64,000 nt of DNA from Armatimonadota bacterium (GTDB lineage: Bacteria > Armatimonadota > Fimbriimonadia > Fimbriimonadales > Fimbriimonadaceae). Below the pieces are notes generated by a model. The model saw nothing but the letters and a program-made list of their open reading frames with translations, made no database searches and was not told where the DNA came from. How positions within the stretch are numbered: the first letter of the stretch is position 1; every line of letters starts with the position of its first letter. The DNA lies in the NCBI GenBank assembly GCA_018268355.1, contig JAFDWR010000001.1, positions 1,017,858 through 1,081,857 of the forward strand, in the 5' to 3' direction. Below are positions 23,847-32,089 of the stretch, one piece after another. The position numbers and the translations under genes were made by a program.

Positions 23847-25094
23847 TTACTTGGTCCAGACCATCTTAACGCCGGGCAGTTCCTTCTCGATCGACTGCGC
23901 CATCGTGCCGGTGTCGACAAAGACGCCCATCTGCTGCATCTGGAGTCGAATCTCGCCTTCCGCCGCGTTCGCCTGCTGCCCATTGTTCGTCAGCTGGTCG
24001 CATCGGAGCACGAGCATGCCGTTCTCGCCGGTGTACTTTCCACTTCCCTGCAAGTTGAGGCCTTGGGGCAACTGCTGGTTGGCTTGTTGCACGTAGGAGA
24101 AGGCAAACGTCTGGTCAGCTCGAAGCTCGATTTGACCCTGAATCACCGAGTTGAGGGCTTGGGCCACTTCCTGAGGGCTCTTGCCGTTGAGCTTGGCGGG
24201 GTCCATACCGCTTGCGTCGAACTGAAGTCGGTAGGTGCCGACCATCTGCTCGAAGCCGCCACCAGTGTTACCGCCCGTGTTGCCTCCGACGTTACCGCCG
24301 ACGTTGCCGCCCACGTTGCCACCGTCGCCGCCAGGGCCGCCAGGATTACCACCGACGTTGCCGCCGTCACCACCAGGGCCACCGGGGTTACCGCCGACGT
24401 TACCGCCCGGGTTCCCGCCGGTGTTGCCACCAGGACCACCGTCCGTGTTGCCGCCAGTTCCGCCACCGATCAGGCCGCCGGTTGTCCCGCCGGTTGTGGT
24501 TGCGGCGACCGGAGTTGATCCGCCGGGCTTCTTGAAGAAGGCGAAGTAGGCACCGACGCCACCGCCGATGAGGACGAAGGCGACGATCGCCGCGATGAGG
24601 CCGCCGTTGCTCTTCTTCGGTTGGAACTGCTGGTACTGCGGCGCGGCCATCGGTGCAGGAGCAGGGGCCGGAGCCGGGGCGGGAGCAGGTGCAACCGGCG
24701 CAGGAGCGACCGGAGCGGGCGCGACAGGGGCCGGAGCAACCGGGGCCGGTGCGGGCGCAGGCGCGGCTGCGGCCGCAGGTGCTTGGCCGGAGCGGGCCAT
24801 CGAGATCGACGAGACCCACGTCTCAACCGTCCATTCCGCCACGTCGGGCGCAAAGGCAAGTTCGTCGACGAGTTTCTGGACCATGCGCGGTCGCAAGTCG
24901 TTCAAGGCGTTGCCAGCAGCAGCGATGTCGTTTGGAATGCCGGCGCGTGCGGCATTCACGATCATCCCAATTTCACGCGGATAGGCGGCTGCCTGTCCAC
25001 GTAGAGCATTTTGTAGCGCGGCAGCGTCGTTTTCGATTCCTGGCGACGCCGCAAGAACGGCTGCGAGGTTGTTCCTGATTTCGATGTTCAGCAT
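23847..25094 (-). CDS. Membrane protein with Pro/Ala- and Gly/Asn-rich linkers
   Basis: The 415-aa protein is built in blocks. Residues 1-100 are an alpha-helical domain ending in 'DVAEWTVETWVSSISM'; similar helical modules with an A-V-E-S-W-A-like end precede many bacterial regulatory and adhesive proteins. Next come an Ala-Pro tract (about 105-150), one membrane helix 'GLIAAIVAFVLIGGGVGAYF', a long Gly/Asn linker rich in 'GGNVGGNPGG' units, and a C-terminal domain of about 140 residues. The N-terminal domain is then cytoplasmic and the C-terminal one outside. A TATACT box and a GAGG ribosome site precede the ATG. Function unknown. Confidence 0.7.
   Translation of the reverse strand: MLNIEIRNNLAAVLAASPGIENDAAALQNALRGQAAAYPREIGMIVNAARAGIPNDIAAAGNALNDLRPRMVQKLVDELAFAPDVAEWTVETWVSSISMARSGQAPAAAAAPAPAPAPVAPAPVAPAPVAPAPVAPAPAPAPAPAPAPMAAPQYQQFQPKKSNGGLIAAIVAFVLIGGGVGAYFAFFKKPGGSTPVAATTTGGTTGGLIGGGTGGNTDGGPGGNTGGNPGGNVGGNPGGPGGDGGNVGGNPGGPGGDGGNVGGNVGGNVGGNTGGNTGGGFEQMVGTYRLQFDASGMDPAKLNGKSPQEVAQALNSVIQGQIELRADQTFAFSYVQQANQQLPQGLNLQGSGKYTGENGMLVLRCDQLTNNGQQANAAEGEIRLQMQQMGVFVDTGTMAQSIEKELPGVKMVWTK
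24241..24468. repeat. Low-complexity coding repeat (Gly-Asn-rich linker)
   Basis: Short degenerate units encoding GGN, VGGN and GGPGGDGGN recur across the interval. A second low-complexity block (about 24640-24790) encodes alternating Ala-Pro. Both are in frame with the gene and are likely to vary in length by slippage. Confidence 0.7.
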
Positions 25095-25154
25095 GGGCTT
25101 CCTCAGAGGTTGAGTGAGTATAAGTGATTTGCAGTTAGGAAGGATCGTTTAGGC

Positions 25155-26360
25155 GTGAAAAGAACTCTCATCAATGCTCGAATCGCTTGGGAGTGCGTCC
25201 GCCGACGAGGCGTCCGATCTGTTCTCAGCGGCCTTGGGGTCCTCATTGGGACCCTTGCTGTCGTCCTCCTTGGCTCCATTGCGGTTGGCGTCCAGTCGGA
25301 TATCACTGACCAGGTGCAGAGCATCGGCGCGAACGTTCTTGTGGTTGTGCCTGGCCGCATCACGAGCGGCACGTTTAACCCCAACCTCGGCGGACAGAGC
25401 TTCCTTGAAGAGCAGGATGCCAAGGCCCTTGCGAAAGACCCTGGGGTGCTTCGAACCTCGCTTTTCACGTTCGCGGGTGGCTACATCAAGCGCAACGGAA
25501 AGACTTTCACGCCGTTCCTGATCGGAACCACGCCTGACTGGTTCGTGATGCACCCGCTGAAGCTCACCGAAGGCCGCGTGTTCAATGAGGCTGATTCGGG
25601 CCAGGACGTCTGCGTCATGGGATCGGTGGCCAAGACCGCGCTGTTCGGCGAGGAGTCGGCGATTGGCAAGAAGGTGAAGATCAACGGCCGCGATGTGACC
25701 GTGGTCGGCGTGCAACAAGACGCGAAGAGCGAGCAATCGCTGTTCAGCATGTTCAGCCTCCAAAACGTGGTTTACCTTTCCTACCATCGGCTGAAGGAGA
25801 CGGCGAAGGACGTCCAAACCGACCGCATCTTGCTGCAGATTCGCCCCGATGCCGAGCCGAAGATGCTCCTGAAGCGACTCGACGCCATCCTCTCGAAGCG
25901 ATTGGACACTGAGCAGTTCCAGGTCCTGACCCAAGAGGACCTGCTCGGCTTGGTCTACCGCGTGATGGGCATTCTCACCTGGCTCGTGACGGGGCTGACC
26001 TCGATCGCCGTGCTCGTTGGCGGGGTTGGGATCATGACCACGATGTTGATGGCGGTGGGCGAGCGGACGCGGGAGATCGGCATCCGCAAGACGGTGGGGG
26101 CCACGCGTCAGGACATCTTCTGGCAGTTCATCGTCGAATCCGCCGTCCTCGGTGTGATTGGGTCCGTGCTGGGGCTGCTGCTCGCCTACGGACTGGGGGT
26201 GCTCATCAAGTCGGCGACCCCGATCAAGCCGCTGATCACCTGGCCGATTGCCAGCTTGGGGCTGGGGATGAGCCTGCTCGCTAGCCTTGGCTTCGGGCTG
26301 CTTCCGGCGCAACGCGCCTCAAAGCTGAGCCCGCTCAACGCTATGCAACGCGACGCTTAG
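25155..26360 (+). CDS. ABC transporter permease, MacB/FtsX family
   Basis: The 401-aa product has the MacB layout: one N-terminal membrane helix (about 22-45, 'SGLGVLIGTLAVVLLGSIAV'), a large periplasmic core domain (about 50-265) and three C-terminal helices forming the FtsX domain (about 268-385) with 'GERTREIGIRKTVGATRQDI', the conserved cytoplasmic coupling helix. Such permeases work mechanically with a MacB-type ATPase in efflux or lipoprotein handling. No ATPase gene is adjacent, which is unusual. Start GTG 25155. The stop shares TTAG with the convergent pilin-like gene. Confidence 0.9.
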   Translation: MKRTLINARIAWECVRRRGVRSVLSGLGVLIGTLAVVLLGSIAVGVQSDITDQVQSIGANVLVVVPGRITSGTFNPNLGGQSFLEEQDAKALAKDPGVLRTSLFTFAGGYIKRNGKTFTPFLIGTTPDWFVMHPLKLTEGRVFNEADSGQDVCVMGSVAKTALFGEESAIGKKVKINGRDVTVVGVQQDAKSEQSLFSMFSLQNVVYLSYHRLKETAKDVQTDRILLQIRPDAEPKMLLKRLDAILSKRLDTEQFQVLTQEDLLGLVYRVMGILTWLVTGLTSIAVLVGGVGIMTTMLMAVGERTREIGIRKTVGATRQDIFWQFIVESAVLGVIGSVLGLLLAYGLGVLIKSATPIKPLITWPIASLGLGMSLLASLGFGLLPAQRASKLSPLNAMQRDA

Positions 26361-26767
26361 TCGTCGTTTTCGTCTTCTCGCCACTTGCCCTTGAGCTTGG
26401 TGCCGTCGGTGCTCTGCTCAACGGTGGGGAGTGCATGCGGGAATGAACCACCGGAAAGGCTGCACGTCGGGTCTTGCCCCACGTTGCCTGCCGTGATCAC
26501 GCCACCTGCCGGGCACGTCGGGAAGGGATTGCGCGAATAGCTCGCCCAAGCCTCTTGGGCATCGAGCGAATCACCGGGTCGCAGGTTCCGATCATAGGCA
26601 AATTGATCCTTGGCCGACCGCAGGGCTTTTAGCCCGCGAAGGCAGCTGTCACGAGATGTCCGCCCGCGGCTACTGGTGAAATTTGGGATGGCGATCGCGC
26701 ACAAAACAGCGATCACGGCCGCGACGATCAAGATCTCAACCAACGTGAATGCTTTTCTCTGATTCAT
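26357..26767 (-). CDS. Type IV pilin-like protein
   Basis: The 136-aa protein has a prepilin N-terminus, 'MNQRKAFTLVEILIVAAVIA', with the +5 Glu of the mature pilin kept. The residue before the first Phe is Ala instead of the usual Gly, which PilD-type peptidases tolerate. The C-terminal domain has four cysteines and an acidic tail 'WREDENDD'. It is probably a minor pseudopilin of a type II secretion or type IV pilus-like machine; no assembly genes are nearby. Confidence 0.8.
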   Translation of the reverse strand: MNQRKAFTLVEILIVAAVIAVLCAIAIPNFTSSRGRTSRDSCLRGLKALRSAKDQFAYDRNLRPGDSLDAQEAWASYSRNPFPTCPAGGVITAGNVGQDPTCSLSGGSFPHALPTVEQSTDGTKLKGKWREDENDD

Positions 26768-26967
26768 GAGCTCAAGCTCCGTTCCCCACTAGGTTCTTTC
26801 CACATCTCGGGGGCCCGACTGGACTGTCTTGCAACAGAAATGCGATAAGGCCCTCTATAGAAAAATTGACCTTTTCATCCGCAAATTTGTCTCACTCCCT
26901 TGGAAAACTTGGCCTTCAGTGTTAAGGTATGTGCGATCAACGACCGTTGGGTCGGAGGTTTTTTGTT

Positions 26968-27831
26968 ATGAAGCGTGCTTTTACTCTCATTGAACTCTTG
27001 GTGGTCATTGCCATCATCGCCATCCTGGCAGCCATTCTCTTCCCTGTGTTCGCCCAAGCCAAGGTCGCCGCAAAGGCCACCCAGCACCTGAGCAACATGA
27101 AGCAGATGATGACGTCGACGTTCATCTACCACGGTGACTACGACGACACCATGATCTCCTGGATCAACCGCAACGGCCTTGCCGGCGGTCAGTACTACCG
27201 ACCGGACATCATCTCCTGGGTTCAGCAGCTCCAGCCGTACATGAAGAACGGCGCTCCCACGGACTACACGACCCTTCCTGCCAACGGAACCAACGTTCCG
27301 CCGACCGGAATGAGCGATGGACCTCTTTGGAACCAAGCATCGTGGCAGCTCATGGCTTCTAAGGCCGACTGCGACCTGGACGACCTGAGCGGTTTCATGC
27401 CGGTCCACCAGTTCCACGCCAAGTTCAGCTGGTCCTTCCCGGCCAACAACGTGGGCTACGATCCGGGCAACTTTGCGGCTGACCCCAGCGCAGGAACCAC
27501 GGCTAACCCGATCTACGCCTTCCCCGGTTCGGACACTCCGTTCCGAACGGCGACGACGGTTGCACTGAACTGGACGATGCAAACTACCCAAGTTCAACGA
27601 CCCGGCGAAACCATCGTCCTCGGCGATGGCTTCAGCGGAACGGTCCGAAACGGCGGCTCCCCCACGTACCTCACGACCTTCGGTTGCGAAACGGCTGACC
27701 TGTATAAGAACGGTTCGGCCTTTGCCTTCATGGACGGCCACGCCAAGTTCATCAAGGGCAACGTCGAGCGCTATCTGACTCAAGATAACGCCGGTCTTTG
27801 GTACAAGAAGTACCTGACCTGGGACCGCTAA
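26968..27831 (+). CDS. DUF1559-type major pseudopilin (H-X9-DG family)
   Basis: The 287-aa protein begins 'MKRAFTLIELLVVIAIIAIL', a classic prepilin signal with +5 Glu. It continues as the planctomycete/Armatimonadota pseudopilin type with 'LSNMKQMM' and a C-terminal 'FAFMDGHAKFIKG' related to the H-X9-DG motif. Such proteins often exist in many copies per genome. A strong GGAGG lies 9 nt before ATG 26968, just after a 5-bp hairpin (CGACC-GTTG-GGTCG). A 15-bp hairpin follows the stop. Good ribosome site and stable 3' hairpin suggest high expression. Confidence 0.88.
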   Translation: MKRAFTLIELLVVIAIIAILAAILFPVFAQAKVAAKATQHLSNMKQMMTSTFIYHGDYDDTMISWINRNGLAGGQYYRPDIISWVQQLQPYMKNGAPTDYTTLPANGTNVPPTGMSDGPLWNQASWQLMASKADCDLDDLSGFMPVHQFHAKFSWSFPANNVGYDPGNFAADPSAGTTANPIYAFPGSDTPFRTATTVALNWTMQTTQVQRPGETIVLGDGFSGTVRNGGSPTYLTTFGCETADLYKNGSAFAFMDGHAKFIKGNVERYLTQDNAGLWYKKYLTWDR

Positions 27832-27844
27832 GTCCCCAGACTCG

Positions 27845-27878
27845 CATCCCGACCTTGCCTAGCGGCGAGGTCGGGATG
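27845..27878 (+). terminator. Stable intercistronic hairpin after the pseudopilin gene
   Basis: Fifteen pairs (27845-27859 with 27864-27878, one T-G) enclose the loop TAGC. There is no T-tract, so it is more likely a 3' stabiliser or partial terminator between the pilin gene and the small genes starting at 27892. Confidence 0.5.
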
Positions 27879-27891
27879 ACTCCTCACGCCG

Positions 27892-28155
27892 ATGGACTGG
27901 AAAAAGTGGATTTTCCCCGCAGCCTGCGGGATTTTGGTGATCGGGGGCCTGATTTTATGGCTCATGAACCGACCGCCAAAAGAAGAGCCAATGGACGCCA
28001 AGACGGTCTACTACACGGGACCGATGAAGTCGAAGTCGCTGGATAGCTGGGGCGATGCCCAGGGCAACGCAAGCGACAAGTCCACCGCTGATCGTCAAGC
28101 GTCAGAGTTCCAGCAGCGCTGGAACAGTAAACAACCTCAAGGAAGTAGCAAATGA
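27892..28155 (+). CDS. Small single-pass membrane protein
   Basis: The 87-aa protein has one membrane segment ('WIFPAACGILVIGGLILWLM') and a soluble tail with 'TVYYTGPMKSKSLD' and a Gln/Ser-rich end. Its Y-Y-x-G-x-M-x-x-K motif recurs in the next gene, a lipoprotein whose ATG overlaps this stop (ATGA). Probably cotranscribed with the pseudopilin gene. Family unknown. Confidence 0.65.
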   Translation: MDWKKWIFPAACGILVIGGLILWLMNRPPKEEPMDAKTVYYTGPMKSKSLDSWGDAQGNASDKSTADRQASEFQQRWNSKQPQGSSK

Positions 28156-28343
28156 AATTGATTCAATGGGCAACGGTTGGCACCCTCCTTGGTGGCGTCC
28201 TCCTCGTGGGATGCAACAAGGAAGAGAAGGCCGATGTGCCGAAGGGAACCACCTACTATCAAGGTGAGATGCAGCGGAAGGGCGACTTCCCTGCTCAGAA
28301 GGAAAAGGACAAGAAGAAGCCGGGCTTCTCGGCTCCAGACTAG
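28152..28343 (+). CDS. Small lipoprotein
   Basis: The 63-aa protein has a lipoprotein signal ending in 'LLVGCNKEEK' with lipobox LVGC, then a highly charged mature part of about 42 residues. 'TTYYQGEMQRKG' matches the Y-Y-x-G-x-M motif of the preceding protein. Translationally coupled to it. Function unknown; the two may form a small envelope complex. Confidence 0.7.
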   Translation: MKLIQWATVGTLLGGVLLVGCNKEEKADVPKGTTYYQGEMQRKGDFPAQKEKDKKKPGFSAPD

Positions 28344-28367
28344 GCCTTCTTCGCTCTCGATGACTCC

Positions 28368-28412
28368 AAAACAACGACGGGCTTGCTGATCAGCAAGCCC
28401 GTCGTTGTTTTT
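28368..28412. terminator. Bidirectional intrinsic terminator
   Basis: A perfect inverted repeat of 22 nt per arm (28368-28389 with 28390-28411) ends in a T-tract on both strands. It separates the convergent lipoprotein gene and the secreted basic protein gene at 28431. Confidence 0.92.
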
Positions 28413-28430
28413 CTGAGCAAGGGGGAGTGC

Positions 28431-28898
28431 TTAGTTTCCGCCCGTCTTCGGCTTCGGATCGGCTGCCGGAGTGCCGCCCTTCGACTTCGGCTTGCGCGTC
28501 TTGGTGGAAGGCATGGTCTCACCGCCCTTGGCCTTCGGCTTTCGGAGGTAGTTGACCTGAATCTTGTTGGCGTCGATCGTGTTGCCCTTCACCGGACCCC
28601 AGACCGAGACGTTGCAACCGCCGACGAGTTCGTCGAGCTTCACAGCCTTGCCAGCCTTGTCCATGATCGAAGCCTTGCCCACGTTGACGGTGAACTTGCC
28701 CTTTCCGTTGGCGAGCATGAACGAAGTGGCAGTCGGCTTGCCCGAGGTCATGCCGCTGGTCTTCGTCTCGCCCGAGGTCGCGGCCGGAGGTTTCTTGGGG
28801 CCTTTCGCTTTGGCTTTCGTGGTGCCTTGAGCAAAGGCCATCGAGGGGACGAGCATCGCAATAGCGAGCAGACTGCTCGCCTTCATGAGTCGGTTCAT
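28431..28898 (-). CDS. Secreted basic protein, paralogue of 33581-34255
   Basis: The 155-aa protein has a Sec signal ('SLLAIAMLVPSMAFAQ') and a small central beta-rich domain ('ATSFMLANGKGKFTVNVG' to 'SVWGPVKGNTIDANKIQVNY') of about 75 residues that looks like an OB-type barrel. Lys/Pro-rich tails flank it. The core aligns closely with the protein at 33581-34255: SGM-S-G, F-x-LAN, GK-x-x-V, DK-x-GK, GG-x-N-x-x-VWG and ANKIQVN are shared. The ATG is preceded by AAGGAG at rather long spacing. Function unknown. Confidence 0.7.
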   Translation of the reverse strand: MNRLMKASSLLAIAMLVPSMAFAQGTTKAKAKGPKKPPAATSGETKTSGMTSGKPTATSFMLANGKGKFTVNVGKASIMDKAGKAVKLDELVGGCNVSVWGPVKGNTIDANKIQVNYLRKPKAKGGETMPSTKTRKPKSKGGTPAADPKPKTGGN

Positions 28899-29030
28899 AT
28901 GCTTTCTTGAGTTCTCCTTGTGAAAAGAGGCCGGAACGGGGGTCGAAAGGGCTCTCGTCCGTGCGCCAAATCTATTTAACAGCGTTTAGGGAACCGACGT
29001 TCCGGTCTCGCCCGCAATATTGCGGCGAAA

Positions 29031-30476
29031 TCACTCGTTTGAGTCGGGAACGGTTAGGAATTGGCGCAAGCCGCCCATGTCGCCGTTGGTGAGGATCGCG
29101 ATGACGTCGCCCTCGCCGATCCAGCTGTCCAACTTGGCCTGAAGAATCCGCCCCCAGTCGGGGAGCTTGCCCTCCTCGATCGAGAGAGCAAAGGCGTTCA
29201 TGCCCTGTGATTCCAGACGGCGAACCAACGCATCGGTGTTCAAGCGATCAGCTTCCGCATAGCGCTCGGGACGGTCGAGGGCGCCGATGAGCACGCCTGC
29301 CGCGCCTTCGAAGCACGATTCGAGCTCCTTCTGGAGCAGGTTGCGCGTGGTTGTGTTCGACCGCGGCTCGAAGGCAACCCAAATCCGCTGGGTGGGAAAT
29401 CGCTGGCGAAGGGCGGCCAGGGTCTGCCGGATCGCGGTCGGGTGGTGGGCAAAGTCATCGACGACGACGTTGCCGAGGTACGACCCGATGACCTCGAGCC
29501 GCCGTCGCGGCAGCTTGTAGCTCCGCACCGCCGACTTGATGACCGCCGACGGGATGCCAATGAACTTGGCAGCGGCGATGGCAGCGATCCAGTTCAGCGC
29601 GTTGTATTCACCCTGCGCTTCGGATTCGAGCTTCAGCTCGATCCCCTCGGGTCCGACGACGTGGAAGCGATTCCCGCTCGCCGAGGCGTCGAGGTCGACG
29701 AGCCTCCAGTCGCACGATTCGGACTTTCCAAAGGTGACGTATGGCGAAACCAGACTGGGAATCAGGCCCATCACGTTCGGGTCGTCGCCATTGAGGATGA
29801 GCAGGCCGTTGCGGGGCACGAGGCGGGCAAACAGCCGGAACGACTTGATGATTTCCTCGAGCGAGTCGAAGATGTCGGCGTGATCGAACTCGATGTTGTT
29901 GATGATCCCGACGTCCGGGCGGTAGTGAAGGAACTTGCTTCGCTTGTCCCAATAGGCGGAGTCGTATTCGTCGCCCTCGATGACAAAGTAGCCGCGACTG
30001 GTGTTGTGGAGTTCGCGGTCGCAGGGACGGCACGAGTTTTCAAAGTTGCCCGGAACGCCGCCGATCATGAACCCCGGCCGGAGCATCGCCACTTCAAGGA
30101 TCCAGGCGAGCATCGACGTGGTTGTCGTCTTCCCGTGGGTTCCGGTGACGACCATCGAGGTGTTCATCGCGATGAGCTTGCTGCCGACGAGCTGGGGCAG
30201 CGAGACGATCTCGTAGCGGTTCTCCAGCGCGAACTCGAGCTCCTCGTTGCCGCGCGAAACCGCGTTGCCGACGACGATCTTTGATGGCCGGAAGGTGTTG
30301 AGCTGTTGCGGGCTGAATCCGGGAAAGACCTGAACTTCGTTTCGCTCGAGGTAGCTCTTCATCGGCTCGTAGAGCTTCTCTTCCGAACCTGCGACCCGGT
30401 CGCCGAGCGTGCGACAAGCAGCGGCAACGCTACCCATTGCAGTTCCTCCGATCCGGACAAAGTAAAGCGACTCCAC
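29031..30476 (-). CDS. mpl: UDP-N-acetylmuramate:tripeptide ligase
   Basis: The 481-aa Mur-ligase family member has the ATP loop 'VVTGTHGKTTTTSML', 'VIEGDEYDSAYWD', 'NIEFDHADIF' and the C-terminal 'VVVDDFAHHPTAIR'. 'GGVPGNFENSCR' and 'DEYDSAYWDKRSKF' distinguish Mpl from MurC. Mpl joins recycled L-Ala-D-Glu-Dap tripeptide to UDP-MurNAc, allowing peptidoglycan recycling. Start GTG 30476, with TACACT 11 nt upstream. It is divergent from the ATP-grasp gene. A MurC role is unlikely given the length and motifs. Confidence 0.9.
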   Translation of the reverse strand: MESLYFVRIGGTAMGSVAAACRTLGDRVAGSEEKLYEPMKSYLERNEVQVFPGFSPQQLNTFRPSKIVVGNAVSRGNEELEFALENRYEIVSLPQLVGSKLIAMNTSMVVTGTHGKTTTTSMLAWILEVAMLRPGFMIGGVPGNFENSCRPCDRELHNTSRGYFVIEGDEYDSAYWDKRSKFLHYRPDVGIINNIEFDHADIFDSLEEIIKSFRLFARLVPRNGLLILNGDDPNVMGLIPSLVSPYVTFGKSESCDWRLVDLDASASGNRFHVVGPEGIELKLESEAQGEYNALNWIAAIAAAKFIGIPSAVIKSAVRSYKLPRRRLEVIGSYLGNVVVDDFAHHPTAIRQTLAALRQRFPTQRIWVAFEPRSNTTTRNLLQKELESCFEGAAGVLIGALDRPERYAEADRLNTDALVRRLESQGMNAFALSIEEGKLPDWGRILQAKLDSWIGEGDVIAILTNGDMGGLRQFLTVPDSNE

Positions 30477-30505
30477 AGCTGTCCATGAGTGTATCGGATT
30501 CTAGG

Positions 30506-30511
30506 TACCTT
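30506..30511 (+). promoter_or_regulatory. -10-like box before the ATP-grasp gene
   Basis: TACCTT ends 7 nt before ATG 30519, the same spacing as at 21606 and 34383. It supports 30519 over the in-frame ATG at 30513. Confidence 0.35.
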
Positions 30512-30518
30512 CATGGGC

Positions 30519-31337
30519 ATGATTGCCCTCGCAACTTGTATCGGCATGCCTGAATTAGACGTCGACGCTGACATCTTGCTTGAAGAATTCCACCGACAGG
30601 GCGCCGAAGCCGAGTGGGTGGCGTGGGACGATCCGACGACAAATTGGAGCGACTTTCGGGCAGTCATTCTGCGCTCGACGTGGGACTATCCCGAGCGGAT
30701 GCACGAGTTCCTGCCTTGGTTGAGCAGAGTCAAAGAGGCGACGACGGTGCTTAATCCCGTCGACCTGGTCACGTGGAATCTCGATAAGCGCTACCTTCTT
30801 GACCTCGAAGCGAAGGGCATCCAGATTGTCCCCACTGCGTTCTTTGAAGGCAAAGTGGGCGAAATCCCCGCGGAGGACATCGTCATCAAGCCCACCGTCT
30901 CGTGCGGGAGCATGAACACGAAGCGGTTCCTGCCCGAGCAGCACGAGGAGGCCAAGGCCTTTGCGGAGAGCCTCATTGGCGACTGGACACTCATGGTTCA
31001 GCCGTACGTCTCGAGCGTGGAAGACGGCGGCGAGATCTCCGTCGTTTGTCTAGCCGGTCAGCCATCGCACGCGATCATGAAGATGCCGCGCTTCGCCGAT
31101 GGGCATGAATCGGTCAGCCTCACGACACTTACGGACGACCTGCGCGAGGTCGCGGTGAAGGTCCTCGGTGCGATTGATTCGGAATGGCTCTACGCCCGGG
31201 TGGATGTGATGCGGTGGGAAGACGGATCGTGGGTGCTCAGCGAACTGGAACTCGTTGAGCCAAGCCTCTTCCTGAGCCACGCCCGTGGAGCCACCGAAGT
31301 GCTCGTCACGGACACCCTCAAGCGGCTGCGAGCTTAG
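30519..31337 (+). CDS. ATP-grasp domain protein
   Basis: The 272-aa product has an ATP-grasp fold of the RimK/cycloserine-ligase-like type. Visible features are 'AVILRSTWDYPERMHEFLPW' in the N-terminal domain, 'EDIVIKPTVSCGSMNT' (the nucleotide-binding Lys strand), 'LMVQPYVSSVEDGGEISVV' and the metal-binding 'LYARVDVMRWEDG' and 'LSELELVEPSLFL'. Such enzymes form amide or peptide bonds with ATP; DcsG makes D-cycloserine. The actual substrate is unknown. It stands alone, divergent from mpl; its stop overlaps the convergent SGNH gene by TTAG. Confidence 0.8.
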   Translation: MIALATCIGMPELDVDADILLEEFHRQGAEAEWVAWDDPTTNWSDFRAVILRSTWDYPERMHEFLPWLSRVKEATTVLNPVDLVTWNLDKRYLLDLEAKGIQIVPTAFFEGKVGEIPAEDIVIKPTVSCGSMNTKRFLPEQHEEAKAFAESLIGDWTLMVQPYVSSVEDGGEISVVCLAGQPSHAIMKMPRFADGHESVSLTTLTDDLREVAVKVLGAIDSEWLYARVDVMRWEDGSWVLSELELVEPSLFLSHARGATEVLVTDTLKRLRA

Positions 31338-32050
31338 TTCGCGCCCGTCGAGCTAGGAAGCAGGGTCTTGAGCGCGGCCAGCCACCGCGACGACAACAGC
31401 GATGCCCCAAGGCTGTTCGGATGGACAAGGTCAAACGTGTCCTTCGAGCAGTCGAAACCAGTGTTCAGGTCGGCGATCCGGATCGGCGATCCAGGCTGGT
31501 CGAGCCGCGCCGCGATCGCTTCAATCCTCGCGTTCAGACCCTCGACGTCATAGGTCACGTTGCCAATCGGCGGAATCTTGCCGAGCACGATCCGCACCGA
31601 CGGGTTCGCGGCTCGAATCCGGCCGATGAGGCTTTCGATGCCTTGGGCCGCGCCCTCCGAGGTTCCGCCTGAGATGAGATCGTTGCTGCCCGCGAGGAGG
31701 AGCACGATGTCGGGCTGGGCACTCGCGAGCCAACCGTCAACATTGGCGAGGAGCTGGGGCGTTGTGTAGCCCCAATGGCCTTCGTGGTCCCAATCAAAGT
31801 CGGTTTGAGGCGGTTCACCCCACGGCGTCCCCCGTTGCGAACCGACGAAGTCGACGTTTGCGCCTTGGGCCTGGAGCGCGAGCCATAGGTCGCGGCGGTA
31901 GCCGATGTTCTCGGTGGTGCCTTGGGTGAGCGAATCGCCGAGCGGCATCACGCGCAAGGTCCGCACGGAAGGCGTAATGGAAACGCCACCGCCTCCGCAT
32001 CCCCAGAGTGCCGACGCAAACAGAAACCCGACCAACAACCTCGCTCTCAC
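31334..32050 (-). CDS. SGNH/GDSL-family hydrolase, lipoprotein
   Basis: The 238-aa protein has a signal ending in 'SALWGCGGGG' (likely lipidated C18) and the SGNH blocks: S40 in 'MPLGDSLTQG', Gly/Asn in 'LLAGSNDLISGG' and the D-x-x-H pair in 'FDLVHPNSLGA'. Family members are esterases or lipases, often acting on acylated glycans. Start GTG 32050. A surface-anchored esterase is the simplest reading. Confidence 0.88.
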   Translation of the reverse strand: MRARLLVGFLFASALWGCGGGGVSITPSVRTLRVMPLGDSLTQGTTENIGYRRDLWLALQAQGANVDFVGSQRGTPWGEPPQTDFDWDHEGHWGYTTPQLLANVDGWLASAQPDIVLLLAGSNDLISGGTSEGAAQGIESLIGRIRAANPSVRIVLGKIPPIGNVTYDVEGLNARIEAIAARLDQPGSPIRIADLNTGFDCSKDTFDLVHPNSLGASLLSSRWLAALKTLLPSSTGAN

Positions 32051-32089
32051 GAGGTAAATGGTCGGGATTGTGCCCGCAGAAGTGCAGGG

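Noticed and set aside
22577-23983. Long antisense frame (468 codons) across kbl
   Set aside because: It runs through the terminator and kbl is unmistakable; a shadow of codon bias.
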